Part shown: piece after piece, positions 14,716 to 24,113 of the stretch
Layout: every line of letters begins with the position of its first letter
Position numbering within the stretch: position 1 is the stretch's first letter
Assembly (NCBI RefSeq): GCF_002214185.1
Contig: NZ_CP022161.1
Span: 868,001-932,000 of the forward strand
DNA: 64,000 nt
From: Streptomyces capitiformicae
GTDB taxonomy: Bacteria; Actinomycetota; Actinomycetes; Streptomycetales; Streptomycetaceae
Reading direction: 5' to 3'
Translations under genes and position numbers: made by a program
The notes under the pieces: generated by a model
Databases searched by the model: none
Seen by the model: only the letters and a program-made list of their open reading frames with translations
What the model was told of the DNA's origin: nothing

Positions 14716-16180
14716 CCCGGTCGGTTCGCAGGAGCCTCGGATCTGCACGGTGCCGCCGTTCCTGTCGTCGTCGGGTCAGGAGGCTGTGGAGCTGTCGGCC
14801 CTCGCGGGGCTGGAGCTGGATCCGTGGCAGCAGCTCATTCTGGATCGCGGTCTGGGGGAGCGGGCCGACGGCCGTTGGGCGGCGTTCGAGGTCGCGGTGA
14901 ATGTGCCGCGGCAGAACGGCAAGGGCGGGGTGATCGAAGCCCGTGAGCTGGCGGGTCTGTTCCTGCTGGGCGAGAAGCTGATCCTGCACAGCGCCCACGA
15001 GTTCAAGACCTCGATCGTTGCGTTCCGCCGGATTGAGCAGCTCATCATGGGTTGCCCTGACCTGCGGAAGCGTGTGCTGCGGGTGAGGAAGACGACGGGT
15101 GAGGAAGCGATCGAGCTGGTTACGGGTCAGGTGCTCAGGTTCCTGGCCCGGTCGGGCGGCTCGGGCCGTGGTTTCACGGGCGACTGCAACATCCTGGACG
15201 AGGCGATGATCCTCGGCGATGACGCGATGGGCGCGCTGATGCCGACGATGGCCGCGGTCCCGAACCCGCAGATCTGGTACCTGGGCTCGGCGGGGATCGG
15301 TGGCCCGTCGGTGCAGCTGGGGCGGCTGCGGAACCGGGCGTTGGAGGCCGTGGAGTCGGGGGAGCCGGATCCGTCGCTCGCCTACTTCGAGTGGTCGATC
15401 GACCCGCACGTGACGGAGTGCACGACGGGCTGCAACGAGCACGACGATGCGGGCGATCCCGGGGCGTGGGCGAAGTCGAATCCCGCGCTTGGGATCCGTA
15501 TCAGCACGGAGCACGTCCGCAACGAGCGGCTGAGCATGGGTGACGCGATCTTCGCGCGGGAGCGGCTGGGTGTGGGTGACTATCCGTCGGATTCGGCCGG
15601 CACGTGGACGGTGATTGGCGAGGACGCGTGGCGGGCGCTGGCGGACGGGGAGAGCAAGCCGGAGGATCCGGTGGCGTTCTCGATCGACGTGACCCCGGAA
15701 CGATCCTGGGCGGCGATCGGAGTCGCTGGCACCTCGGGTGATGCAACCCATGTCGAGGTAGTGGATCACCGTCAGGGTACGGGCTGGGTAGTTGAACGGG
15801 CCCGTGACCTGCATGAGCGCTGGAAGCCGCGCGTGTGGGTGGTGGATGCGGCAGGGCCAGCGGGGTCGCTGATCCCGGAGCTGGAGCGGGAACTCGGCGT
15901 TGAGGTCGTGCAGCCGAAGGCCCGTCAGTACGCGCAGGCCTGCGGCCAGTTCTACGACGCGGTGGCGGCCCGCGAGTTGGTGCATCTGGATCAGGCGCCG
16001 CTGGCGACGGCTCTGGCGGGGGCGAGGAAGCGGGATCTGGGTGAGGCGTGGGCGTGGGCCCGGCGCGGGGTGAACGTCGATATCAGTCCGCTGGTGGCCG
16101 TCACGCTCGCCCGCTGGGGCTTGGGCGTGGACATCGAGGAGCCGGAGGAGGAGGTGGAGCCGTGGGTCGCCTTTCGGTGA
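14675..16180 (+). CDS. Terminase large subunit
   Basis: 501 aa, the packaging motor. The ATPase domain has a Walker A-like loop (VPRQNGKGG, residues 77-85) and Walker B NILDEA at 172-177. The C-terminal RNase H-fold nuclease shows acidic motifs AFSIDVTPE and WVVDAAGP. Length is normal for HK97-type siphophage terminases. The ATG lies inside the small-subunit gene, a typical coupling, and downstream genes follow in canonical packaging order. Confidence 0.92.
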   Translation: MTSLLDAPAAAAPDPVGSQEPRICTVPPFLSSSGQEAVELSALAGLELDPWQQLILDRGLGERADGRWAAFEVAVNVPRQNGKGGVIEARELAGLFLLGEKLILHSAHEFKTSIVAFRRIEQLIMGCPDLRKRVLRVRKTTGEEAIELVTGQVLRFLARSGGSGRGFTGDCNILDEAMILGDDAMGALMPTMAAVPNPQIWYLGSAGIGGPSVQLGRLRNRALEAVESGEPDPSLAYFEWSIDPHVTECTTGCNEHDDAGDPGAWAKSNPALGIRISTEHVRNERLSMGDAIFARERLGVGDYPSDSAGTWTVIGEDAWRALADGESKPEDPVAFSIDVTPERSWAAIGVAGTSGDATHVEVVDHRQGTGWVVERARDLHERWKPRVWVVDAAGPAGSLIPELERELGVEVVQPKARQYAQACGQFYDAVAARELVHLDQAPLATALAGARKRDLGEAWAWARRGVNVDISPLVAVTLARWGLGVDIEEPEEEVEPWVAFR

Positions 16181-16359
16181 GCCGTGTCGGGTTGGCGCGG
16201 GTGGGTGTGTTGGCCGGCGGCGGCCTCTTCACTTCTGGAGTCTGGCTGGCCGTAGACATGGCGGCTGGGCTGATGACGGCTGGGATGGGCCTGGTGGCGT
16301 ACTGCCTGCTGCTGGCCGATGTAGGCCCTGCTGAGGGCGGCGGGAGGCGGCGCCCGTGA
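16162..16359 (+). CDS. Small membrane protein between terminase and portal
   Basis: 65 aa from GTG within the terminase 3' end. Two hydrophobic segments (GLARVGVLAGGGLFTSGVWL and LMTAGMGLVAYCLLLADV) end in a basic GGGRRRP tail. Its stop overlaps the portal GTG. A short two-helix membrane protein here is seen in other Streptomyces phages; function unknown. Confidence 0.55.
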   Translation: MGRLSVSRVGLARVGVLAGGGLFTSGVWLAVDMAAGLMTAGMGLVAYCLLLADVGPAEGGGRRRP

Positions 16360-17720
16360 CGAGCCTATGGAGGTCGGCTCGTCGCGGGCGCCCGGCGCCC
16401 GTAGAACAGCGGCATATCCAGACGCTTGAGGACTACGTCAACAGCTTCACCTTCGGTGGGGCGACGTACTACCCGACGGGCGTGCAGCAGACGATGCCGG
16501 GTCAGGCGGAGGAGCGGATCCCGAACGACTTCACGGGGTTCGCGACTCGGGCTGTGACAAACGGGGTGCTGTTCTCATGCCTGTCTGTGCGGCAGTTGGT
16601 GTTCTCGGCGGCCCGCTTCCAGTGGCAGCGCCTGAACAACGGCCGGCCGTCGGAGATGTTCGGCACTGCGGATCTGCGCCTGCTGGAAGAGCCTTGGGTG
16701 GGGGGCACCACGCAGGATCTTTTGTCGAAGGTGCTGTGGGATGCGGATCTGGCCGGTAACTCGTACTGGGCGGCGCCGGAGGGCGAGCTGGTGCGGATGC
16801 GCCCGGACTGGGTGGACATCGTGCTTGAGCCGCGCCAGTTCCGGGGCGGACAGTTGGGGTGGCGCCGACTCGGCTACGTCTACCAGGAAGGCGGCCGAGG
16901 CTCGGGCGCGGATCCGGTGCCGTTCTTCCCTGAGGAAGTGGCGCACTTCGCGCCCACCCCTGACCCGCTCGCGGCCTTTCGCGGCATGTCATGGATGACG
17001 CCGATCATGCGCGAGGTCGGCAACGACAATGCGATGAATACGCACAAGAAGCGGTTCATGGAGAACGCCGCGACACCGAACATGGTCGTCACCCTCGCCC
17101 GCGAGGTCGCGCCGGAGGCTTTCGAGAAGTTCGTGGCCAAGATGGACGCCGGCCACCGCGGTGTCGACAACGCCTACAAGACCATGTATCTCGGCGGCGG
17201 CGCCGACGTGACGGTGGTCGGCAAGGACTTCCAGCAACTCGACTTCGCCAAGGTGCAGGGGGCCGGCGAAACCCGCATTGCGGCTGCCGCCGGTGTCCCT
17301 CCGGTGATTGTGGGGCTGTCGGAGGGCTTGCAGGCCGCCACGTACTCCAACTACTCGCAGGCCCGCCGCCGGTTCGCAGACGGCACGATCCACCCGCTGT
17401 GGCAGAACGTCGCCGGCAGCTTCGCGCGGCTGGTGATGCCGCCCGGTGGCGGCTCGGGTTCGGTGCGGCTCTGGTACGACTCCCGCGACGTGCCGTTCCT
17501 TCGGGAGGACCGCAAGGACGCTGCGGAGATCGCCTCTCGGCAGGCGCAGACAATCCGGGCTCTCGTGGACGCCGGATTCACGCCCGACTCTGTGCAGCGG
17601 GCCGTCGACGCCGAGGACTGGTCGCTGCTCGAACACACCGGCCTCTACTCCGTTCAGCTACAGCCCCCTGGGACAACCGCGCCCCCGGCCCCGCAGACAC
17701 CTACCGAGGAGGGGACCTGA
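16356..17720 (+). CDS. HK97-type portal protein
   Basis: 454 aa, GTG start overlapping the upstream stop (GTGA). The long alpha/beta sequence has typical portal features: a central DLAGNSYWAAPEGELVRMRP stretch, the AHFAPTPDPLAAFRGMSWM segment and a VIVGLSEGLQAATYSNYSQA loop, with a Pro-rich C-terminus. Its place between terminase and prohead protease is diagnostic. It forms the dodecameric DNA entry vertex. Confidence 0.9.
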   Translation: MTSLWRSARRGRPAPVEQRHIQTLEDYVNSFTFGGATYYPTGVQQTMPGQAEERIPNDFTGFATRAVTNGVLFSCLSVRQLVFSAARFQWQRLNNGRPSEMFGTADLRLLEEPWVGGTTQDLLSKVLWDADLAGNSYWAAPEGELVRMRPDWVDIVLEPRQFRGGQLGWRRLGYVYQEGGRGSGADPVPFFPEEVAHFAPTPDPLAAFRGMSWMTPIMREVGNDNAMNTHKKRFMENAATPNMVVTLAREVAPEAFEKFVAKMDAGHRGVDNAYKTMYLGGGADVTVVGKDFQQLDFAKVQGAGETRIAAAAGVPPVIVGLSEGLQAATYSNYSQARRRFADGTIHPLWQNVAGSFARLVMPPGGGSGSVRLWYDSRDVPFLREDRKDAAEIASRQAQTIRALVDAGFTPDSVQRAVDAEDWSLLEHTGLYSVQLQPPGTTAPPAPQTPTEEGT

Positions 17721-18721
17721 TGGGCACCCTGCATCCCGCGTCGCGTGACCTTGAGCGGTCCGCGCCGTTCACCTTCGCCCGCGCCGACGAGGACGGTAAG
17801 GGCGACGGCCAGACACTGACCGGCTACGCGGCCGTGTTCGGCCAGGAAACCGAGATCGACTCGTGGGAAGGGCACTTCACCGAGTCGATCCGTAAGGGCG
17901 CGTTCCGTAAGACGATCCGCGAGTCCACGCCGGTGATGCAGTTCGACCACGGTCGGCACCCGCTCATCGGGTCGCTGCCCATCGGCTCGATCGCCGACCT
18001 GCGGGAGGACGACCAGGGCCTCTTTGTGGAGGGCCGGATCACGGACAACTGGTTGATGCAGCCGGTCCGTGACGCCATCGCAGAGAAGACCGTGAACGGC
18101 ATGTCGTTCCGGTTTGAGGTGGTGCGCGAGGAGTGGCGCGACGTCAACGGCAAGCTGGTGAAGCCGGAGGAGGTTCTCGACCTGCTGTGGATGCCCGGTG
18201 ACCGGGGGCCGCTCAGGCGAGAGCTGATCGAGCTGAAGTGCCGCGAGCTGGGTCCCGTCGTATTTCCGGCCTACGCCGGAACCGAGGTGTCCGTGAGGGC
18301 CCGCGGCATGGCGCACGAGTTGTGCCGCAGCGACGACATGACCCGGCAGATTCGTCAGTCCCTTGCCCGGGATGCCGCGCTGCCGCAGGTACCCGAGGAT
18401 CCGGAGCTGCGGCGCGAAGTCGCGGCGGCTCTGCTGTTCGACCGTGAGGACGCGCCGCCCGCCGCAGGGCACCCGTCCCCGACGGCGAGGACCTTGATCG
18501 ACGCTGAAGTGACGGCCCAGGCCGCTGCTTCGGCCGTGACGACCACAGATGGCGCGCCGCTCGAACGGGAGCACCCGCCAGCAACTCCTGACGCGCCGCC
18601 CCCCGATGGGCACCCGTCGGCACCCGAAAACGCCATGTCAGAGCGGCTCAGGAGCGATATCCGCGAGATCGCGGCGCTCATGAAGACCCGCCTGGCGCCC
18701 ATCGTGGAGGACACGAACTGA
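17720..18721 (+). CDS. HK97-family prohead protease (S78)
   Basis: 333 aa, ATG overlapping the portal stop by one base. The protease core (about residues 10-200) has the catalytic His in VMQFDHGRHPLIGS and Ser in TVNGMSFRF. The remaining 130 residues are a Pro/Ala-rich linker and a helical end that may serve as scaffold. It matures the capsid protein encoded immediately downstream by cutting the delta domain. Confidence 0.9.
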   Translation: MGTLHPASRDLERSAPFTFARADEDGKGDGQTLTGYAAVFGQETEIDSWEGHFTESIRKGAFRKTIRESTPVMQFDHGRHPLIGSLPIGSIADLREDDQGLFVEGRITDNWLMQPVRDAIAEKTVNGMSFRFEVVREEWRDVNGKLVKPEEVLDLLWMPGDRGPLRRELIELKCRELGPVVFPAYAGTEVSVRARGMAHELCRSDDMTRQIRQSLARDAALPQVPEDPELRREVAAALLFDREDAPPAAGHPSPTARTLIDAEVTAQAAASAVTTTDGAPLEREHPPATPDAPPPDGHPSAPENAMSERLRSDIREIAALMKTRLAPIVEDTN

Positions 18722-20193
18722 TGGAGCTTTCCCACCAGCAGGCGGTGATCCGCCTCAACGACATCCAGACCGAGCTCGAGCGGCTCGGCGAGAAGGACGA
18801 GCTGACCGTCGATGACGAGCAGCTCTTCGACGAGCTGACGCGGGAGTTCGGTGAGGTTGACACCCACCGCCGTCAGCTGGAGCGCAAGGCCGCGCTGGAG
18901 CGGGTTCGCACGGCGACCACGGCCACAGTGCGCGGTCCGGCCGCACTGAAGATCCAGCGCGGCACGCCGGTCAACCCGTCCGACGGCTACGACCTGGACC
19001 CGATCCTCAACCCCGACTCGGTGGAGGACGCCCGGTTCCGTAACCCGTGGGACCTGTCCCAGGTTCGCACGTTCGACCGACCCAAGGCCGAGGTGGGGCG
19101 GGAGCTGCGGGCGCGCGCCCTGTCGGCGATCGAGAAGATGCCCGGCACCCGGGACGCGGTGCGCGCCGCGGCCACCAACATCCTGGAGCGCTGGGACGAC
19201 CGGGACGCCAGCATCGCCCGCCTGTGCCTGGCCACGTCCAGCCCCGAGTACCTGCGGGCCTGGTCGAAGGTGGCCTCCGGCCGGGCGCACATGGTGACGC
19301 CGGACGAGCAGCGGGCCCTGGAGCGGGCCATGAGTCTGACGGACAACCAGGGCGGCTACCTGGTGCCGTTCCAGCTCGATCCCACCGTGATCATCACCTC
19401 TGACGGCTCCCGCAACCAGATCCGGCAGGTTGCCCGTAAGGTCGTCGCGACCGGCGACGTGTGGAACGGCGTCTCCTCGGGCCAGGTCAACTGGTCGTGG
19501 GACGCGGAAGCCACCGAGGTCTCCGACGACTCGACGACCTGGGGTCAGCCGACCGTGCCGATCCACAAGGCTGCGGGCTTCGTTCCCATCTCCATCGAGG
19601 CGCTGGAGGACGAAGCCAACGTCACCAGCGAAGTGGCGCGGCTGCTGGCGTTCGGCCGAGACGACCTGGAGGCCGCCGCGTTCGTCACCGGCACCGGCTC
19701 CGGCCAGCCCACCGGCATTGTCACCGCGCTCACCGGCACGTCCAGTGAGATCAACGCGGCGACCGACGGCACCTTCGCGCTGGCGGACGTGTACGCCCTC
19801 GATGACGCGTTGCCGGCCCGCTACCGGGCGAACGCTTCGTGGCTGGCGAACCGGGCGATCTACAACGACATCCGTCAGTTCGACACCTCCGGTGGCGCCG
19901 CGCTGTGGGAGCGTCTCGGCGCGGACGTGCCCAACCAGCTCCTGGGGCGTCCGGCCTACGAGGCTGAGGACATGGACGGATCGATCACCGCGGCGGCCAC
20001 GAACTTCGTGCTCGTCTACGGCGACTTCACGAACTACGTGATCGCTGACCGGATCGGCATGACGGTCGAGTTCATCCCGCATCTGTTCCACACCTCCAAC
20101 AACCGGCCGTCCGGTCAGCGCGGCTGGTACGCCTACTACCGCGTCGGTGCCGACTCGGTGAACGACGGCGCGTTCCGGATGCTCGACGTCTGA
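18721..20193 (+). CDS. Major capsid protein (HK97 fold)
   Basis: 490 aa. Residues 1-70 are a charged coiled coil, the expected delta/scaffold domain, and a long helical region to about 215 follows. The HK97 core starts near TDNQGGYLVPFQLD and includes WSWDAEATEVSDDSTTWGQP and FVPISIEALEDEANV, then the P-domain. The start overlaps the protease stop by one base. Strong hairpin downstream. Confidence 0.93.
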   Translation: MELSHQQAVIRLNDIQTELERLGEKDELTVDDEQLFDELTREFGEVDTHRRQLERKAALERVRTATTATVRGPAALKIQRGTPVNPSDGYDLDPILNPDSVEDARFRNPWDLSQVRTFDRPKAEVGRELRARALSAIEKMPGTRDAVRAAATNILERWDDRDASIARLCLATSSPEYLRAWSKVASGRAHMVTPDEQRALERAMSLTDNQGGYLVPFQLDPTVIITSDGSRNQIRQVARKVVATGDVWNGVSSGQVNWSWDAEATEVSDDSTTWGQPTVPIHKAAGFVPISIEALEDEANVTSEVARLLAFGRDDLEAAAFVTGTGSGQPTGIVTALTGTSSEINAATDGTFALADVYALDDALPARYRANASWLANRAIYNDIRQFDTSGGAALWERLGADVPNQLLGRPAYEAEDMDGSITAAATNFVLVYGDFTNYVIADRIGMTVEFIPHLFHTSNNRPSGQRGWYAYYRVGADSVNDGAFRMLDV

Positions 20194-20202
20194 CAGGCAG
20201 CG

Positions 20203-20235
20203 GCCAGGGCCCCGACGTGCAGCCGGGGCCCTGGC
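20203..20235 (+). promoter_or_regulatory. Strong hairpin after the capsid gene
   Basis: A perfect 12-bp stem (GCCAGGGCCCCG / CGGGGCCCTGGC) with a 9-nt loop lies 10 bp after the capsid stop. No U-tract follows, so it may stabilise the abundant capsid mRNA or attenuate read-through into the connector genes. Confidence 0.6.
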
Positions 20236-20267
20236 ATCGCCCCTACACAGCAAGGAAGGAGAAGGCT

Positions 20268-20588
20268 GTGGCGATCTACCGCTGCAAGGAGCCGTTCCGC
20301 ACGACGGTCAATGGCGCCAAGCGTGTCGTGCCCGCGGGTGAGCTCATCGAGGACAGCGACCCGGTGTTCAAAGGCCGTGAGCACCTGTTCCAGAAGGTCG
20401 ACGACTACGTGGCCCGGCATAGCCCGACCGTGGAGCGGGCCACTGCGGAGCCGGGCGAGAAGCGCGGCCTCGGACGGCCGCGCACCACCAAGGCGGCAGC
20501 CGCGAAGACGGCGGCACCTAAGCCGAACGACGACAAGAGCGGCCCCAAGGCGGCGCCCGCCAAGGGCAGCGACGGAGGCACCTCGTGA
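20268..20588 (+). CDS. Small head-associated protein with Lys/Ala-rich tail
   Basis: 106 aa, GTG start after AAGGAAGGAGAA. The N-terminal 55 residues form a small beta module (RVVPAGELIEDSDPVFKG), and the C-terminal half is a low-complexity Ala/Lys/Pro tail (KAAAAKTAAPKPNDDKS). A similar layout recurs in the 74-aa gene at 22379. Position suggests a capsid accessory or connector role; unproven. Confidence 0.55.
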   Translation: MAIYRCKEPFRTTVNGAKRVVPAGELIEDSDPVFKGREHLFQKVDDYVARHSPTVERATAEPGEKRGLGRPRTTKAAAAKTAAPKPNDDKSGPKAAPAKGSDGGTS

Positions 20589-20998
20589 GGCAGACCCTGT
20601 ACAGCGTCGCCCTGGCGAAGCCGACCATCGTCCCCGCCGGCGCCCGGACGACCACAACGACCGGCACGACCGTGGACCGGATGACCGACGAGGGCGGCTT
20701 CCGCTCTGCTCTGGTCGTCGTCAGCACCGGCACCATCACCGACGGCACACATACCGTGGAGGTTCAGGACTCCGACAACGGGTCGAGCTGGGCGGCTGTT
20801 GCGGACGAATTCCTGCAGGGCAGCGAACCGGCGATCGGTGCTTCCCACGATGACACGGTGTTCGAGGTCGGCTACACCGGCCACAGGCGGTACCTGCGAG
20901 TCGTCATCACCGTCTCCGGTACCCCGGCGACCGGCGGCATTTACGGCGCGGTGATTCTGCTGGGCTGGCCCCGCAAGATGCCCCCAGCTCGAGTCTGA
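20585..20998 (+). CDS. Putative head decoration/structural protein
   Basis: 137 aa, GTG start overlapping the previous stop by 4 bp. Thr/Val-rich and probably all beta (TITDGTHTVEVQDSDNGSSW, YTGHRRYLRVVITVSGTPA), resembling small virion proteins encoded after the capsid gene in siphophages. No definite family; a decoration or connector protein is inferred. Confidence 0.55.
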   Translation: MRQTLYSVALAKPTIVPAGARTTTTTGTTVDRMTDEGGFRSALVVVSTGTITDGTHTVEVQDSDNGSSWAAVADEFLQGSEPAIGASHDDTVFEVGYTGHRRYLRVVITVSGTPATGGIYGAVILLGWPRKMPPARV

Positions 20999-21009
20999 GG
21001 AGGTGAGCG

Positions 21010-21849
21010 ATGCCGTTCGACCTCGGCGACACGGTGCGTCTGGCCGCTGATTCGAAGGACGCGGGCGGCACGCTCGCCAACGCCGCGACGGTGGGTCTGA
21101 CCATCACCCTGCCGGATGGCACCACCGCCACCCCGGCCGTGACGAACCCCCCGTCCGTCACCGGCCAGTACACCGTCGACTACACCTCCGTGCAGGCTGG
21201 CCGCCATTCGGTGCGGTGGGTGTTCACCACGCCCAACAGTGCATATACCGACAGCTTTGATGTGCGGGAGGCGATATCTCCGGCGATCCTGTCGCTCGCC
21301 GACGCCAAGGCGCACCTGAACATCGCTGCCACGATCACGACGCACGATGACGAACTGCGAGGCTGGATCGAGGCAATCACTCACCTGGTGCAGCAGTACA
21401 CCGGCATCTGCGCACGCGGCACCGTCGTGGAGGACCACGATATCCAGCCGTCCGGTACCCGCGTACTGACACTGCGCCGAACCCCCGTCATCTCACTGAC
21501 GTCGGTGACTGCGATCCTCACCGGGGGCACCAGCTACACGATCGCCGACTTGGACACGGATACCCGGATGGGTATCGTGCGGCGCCTGGACGGCGGGTAC
21601 CTGTACGGACCGCTGCGCATCACCTACGTGGCTGGCCGTTCCGTGATCCCGGCGAACATCACCTCCGCAGGGAAGATCATCCTTCAGCATCTGTGGCGCA
21701 CCCAGTACGGGGCATCGCGGGCGGGTTCGGCGATCGGCGGCGGCGAGGACTTCAGCGTCACCGAGCCGATCGCGGGGTTCGGCTACGCGATCCCGAACAG
21801 GGCGTTGCAGCTCTTGGAGCCGCATCGTCTGCCGCCGGGGGTGGCGTAG
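21010..21849 (+). CDS. Head-tail connector (gp6-like) with N-terminal beta domain
   Basis: 279 aa. Residues 1-90 form an Ig-like or regulatory beta domain (LADSKDAGG, TPAVTNPPSVTGQYTVDYTS). The rest matches gp6-type adaptors: ILSLADAKAHLNI, then DELRGWIEAITHLVQQYTG, and a C-terminal IILQHLWRTQYG. Such adaptors dock on the portal. The extra N-terminal domain may be exposed on the neck. ATG follows GAGGTGAGCG. Confidence 0.8.
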   Translation: MPFDLGDTVRLAADSKDAGGTLANAATVGLTITLPDGTTATPAVTNPPSVTGQYTVDYTSVQAGRHSVRWVFTTPNSAYTDSFDVREAISPAILSLADAKAHLNIAATITTHDDELRGWIEAITHLVQQYTGICARGTVVEDHDIQPSGTRVLTLRRTPVISLTSVTAILTGGTSYTIADLDTDTRMGIVRRLDGGYLYGPLRITYVAGRSVIPANITSAGKIILQHLWRTQYGASRAGSAIGGGEDFSVTEPIAGFGYAIPNRALQLLEPHRLPPGVA

Positions 21850-22314
21850 ATGGCGACGTCTCGTGTGCCGGCGGCGGTTGATGCATTGCTGGCGATCCTG
21901 CGCGCCTCGGCCGCACTGTCCGGGGTTTCGGTTGTGGACGGCCCGCCGACAACGAACCTGTCCGATATGGATCATGTTTTCGTCGGCTACCAGCCGTCCG
22001 CGGAGGCTGCGGTGCAGTTGGTGCAGGACTTCAATGCGGCCGGAGCTCGGACCCGGGATGAGGACTTCACTATCCCCTGCTACGCGGAGTCCCGTTCGGG
22101 CGACACGGATATGCAGGCCCGCCGTGCCCGTGTCTTCGCCATGGTGGCCGCGGTGGAGGAGTCGCTGCGGGCCACGGATGCGGCGCCGACGGCACCGACG
22201 CTGAACGGCACGGTCCTGTGGGCGCACTTGACGGCGGGAAACCTGCTGCAAGGGCAGTCGGCTGGGGCGCAGGCGGGCGTCGAGTTCACGATCACCTGCC
22301 GCGCCCGTATCTGA
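21850..22314 (+). CDS. Putative tail terminator/tail completion protein
   Basis: 154 aa. Short alpha/beta protein beginning with a helix (VPAAVDALLAILRASAAL) and ending in a beta segment (GAQAGVEFTITCRARI), similar in size and pattern to neck or tail-terminator proteins that follow the gp6 adaptor. Starts directly after the previous stop. Assignment is by synteny. Confidence 0.6.
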   Translation: MATSRVPAAVDALLAILRASAALSGVSVVDGPPTTNLSDMDHVFVGYQPSAEAAVQLVQDFNAAGARTRDEDFTIPCYAESRSGDTDMQARRARVFAMVAAVEESLRATDAAPTAPTLNGTVLWAHLTAGNLLQGQSAGAQAGVEFTITCRARI

Positions 22315-22329
22315 TCACCAACGTTGAGG

Positions 22330-22349
22330 AGCCCGCGCGCATGCGGGCT
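22330..22349 (+). promoter_or_regulatory. Hairpin before the tail gene block
   Basis: A 7-bp stem (AGCCCGC / GCGGGCT) with a 6-nt loop lies 15 bp after the tail-terminator stop and before the ribosome site of the next gene (GAAGGAGAG). It could moderate read-through between head and tail genes. Confidence 0.45.
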
Positions 22350-22378
22350 GTTCGCCATGCCCAGAAGGAGAGAAGCCC

Positions 22379-22603
22379 ATGGCGAAAGTCCGCCTTATCG
22401 GCCCGGAGCCGGTGACGGTGCCCGAGCTCGGCGCGGAGCGTGTTGTCCAGCCGGACGAGGTTGTCGAGGTGTCGGACGACCGTTTCGACGGCTACGTCTG
22501 CCAGCCCGGTACGTGGGAGTCGGTGGAGGAGCCCGGCGCGAAGTCCGCACCTGCTGCGAAGAAGACGTCCGCGGGCAAGACCGCGATGGGAGTTGAGGAC
22601 TGA
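22379..22603 (+). CDS. Small structural-block protein (74 aa)
   Basis: An N-terminal beta module (VRLIGPEPVTVPELGAERVV, then QPDEVVEVSDDRFDG) and an Ala/Lys tail (EPGAKSAPAAKKTSAGK). It parallels the 106-aa protein at 20268 in both halves, suggesting related accessory proteins. Good GAAGGAG ribosome site; stop overlaps the tail tube ATG by one base. Confidence 0.55.
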   Translation: MAKVRLIGPEPVTVPELGAERVVQPDEVVEVSDDRFDGYVCQPGTWESVEEPGAKSAPAAKKTSAGKTAMGVED

Positions 22604-23589
22604 TGGCCATCGGATCCGGGCTCGGCTCCCAGCTCGGCATCGCCGCGGAGAGCGCTTACGGAACTTTTGTCGCGCCGACGAAGTTCTACGAGTTCACCAA
22701 AGAGAACCTGCAGCTCAAGAAGACGACGGCCCAGAGCCAGGGCATGGCCGCCGGCCGCCTGGTGGCGTTGTCGTCGCGGCGCGTGGTGACGCAGAAGGAA
22801 GTGCAGGGCTCGATCGACCTGGAGGTCACCAACAAGAGCTTCGGGCTGCCGCTGCAGGCTCTGATGGGGACGACGGTCACGCCGGTCCAGCAGGGTGCGA
22901 CGACCGCCTACCTGCAGACTCACACGCTGGCGGACACGGCCGGGAAGAGCCTCAGTATCCAGAAGGGCGTGCCGCTCACTAGCGGGACGGTTGCCGACTA
23001 CTCGGCGACGGGCTGCAAGGTCACCTCGGCGGAGTTCAGTTGCGAGGTCGGCGGCATGTTGACGTCGACCTTCGAGTTCGACGGCAAGACCGTGTCGGAG
23101 GCGGAGACCCTGGCGGCGGCGTCGTATCCGCTCATGAGCCCGTTCCATTTCGGGCAGATGGTCGTCAAGCTCGGCACGTTCGGCGCGGAGACCAGCTTGG
23201 ACGGTATCCGCAAGGTGAGTGTGAAGATTGAACGTCCGCTCGCGGTAGACCGCTTCTACGCAGGCGCGTCGGGACTGAAGGCTGAGCCGATCTCGAACGA
23301 CCTGGTGAAGATCTCCGGTTCGCTGGAGGCGGACTTCGTCGCCGCCACACTCGCGGACCTGTTCGTGTCCGACGCCGCGCGCAGCTTGGTGTGGGAGTTC
23401 AACGGCGACCTGATTGAGGGCGCCCACAACTACCTGTTCCGGGTGACGCTCCCGGCTATCCACATCGACGACGAGCCGCCGTCCATCGACGGCCCCGAGG
23501 TCATCCGCACGACGTTCAACTTCACCGGCCTGTACGACGGCACCAACGCCAACAAGATCGAATACAAGTCGACCGACGTAACGCTGTGA
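22603..23589 (+). CDS. Major tail tube protein
   Basis: 328 aa. Starts MAIGSGLGSQLGIAAESAYG, a typical opening of siphophage tube proteins (Phage_tube_2-like), followed by beta-rich repeats (GSIDLEVTNKSFGLPLQALM, VTSAEFSCEVGGMLTSTFEF) and an IHIDDEPPSIDGPEVIRTTF end motif. Its size and place before the chaperone and tape-measure genes support the call. Confidence 0.85.
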   Translation: MAIGSGLGSQLGIAAESAYGTFVAPTKFYEFTKENLQLKKTTAQSQGMAAGRLVALSSRRVVTQKEVQGSIDLEVTNKSFGLPLQALMGTTVTPVQQGATTAYLQTHTLADTAGKSLSIQKGVPLTSGTVADYSATGCKVTSAEFSCEVGGMLTSTFEFDGKTVSEAETLAAASYPLMSPFHFGQMVVKLGTFGAETSLDGIRKVSVKIERPLAVDRFYAGASGLKAEPISNDLVKISGSLEADFVAATLADLFVSDAARSLVWEFNGDLIEGAHNYLFRVTLPAIHIDDEPPSIDGPEVIRTTFNFTGLYDGTNANKIEYKSTDVTL

Positions 23590-23598
23590 GGTGACGTC

Positions 23599-24105
23599 GT
23601 GGCGCGTGATGTGCGGATGCTCAACACCGGCAGCTTGCTCGAACTCCAGCGCCGATTGCGGGCCGCCGGTGACGAGAACATCCGCCGCAGCATGCAGCGG
23701 CGGATTCGGCGGGCTGCCGAGCCGCTGAAGGCCGACCTGCAGTCCACGATGCGCGGGCTGGAGATCCGCAGCCAGGGCCGCAGTACCCGACCGGGCGGGC
23801 CGTCGCCGAACGGGCGCCCGCTGCGGGCGACGATCGCCGATGCGATCCGTATCTCGGTGCGTACCACCGGCGGCAACCCTGGCGCCACGGTGTGGATCGA
23901 TCAGAGCCGTCTGCCGCCGGACATGAGGAACATCCCGGCCCGCCTCAATGAGGGCAGGTTGCGGCATCCGGTGTTCGGCAACCGGAGGCGCTGGGTGAAC
24001 CAGTACGCCTCTGCTTGGTGGGACCAGACGACCCGCCGTAACCGTCCGCGCATGGAGTCCGAGGTTGCCCGCGTCCTGGACGACGTGCGGCGCCGACTTG
24101 AGTAG
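23599..24105 (+). CDS. HK97 gp10-like tail completion protein
   Basis: 168 aa, GTG start. Basic protein with an opening helix (LLELQRRLRAAGDENIRRSM), KADLQSTMRGLEI and a C-terminal helix (RPRMESEVARVLDDVRRRLE), the pattern of HK97-gp10-type joining proteins. It normally precedes the tail tube gene; here it follows it, a small rearrangement seen in some actinophages. Confidence 0.7.
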   Translation: MARDVRMLNTGSLLELQRRLRAAGDENIRRSMQRRIRRAAEPLKADLQSTMRGLEIRSQGRSTRPGGPSPNGRPLRATIADAIRISVRTTGGNPGATVWIDQSRLPPDMRNIPARLNEGRLRHPVFGNRRRWVNQYASAWWDQTTRRNRPRMESEVARVLDDVRRRLE

Positions 24106-24113
24106 GAGCAACC

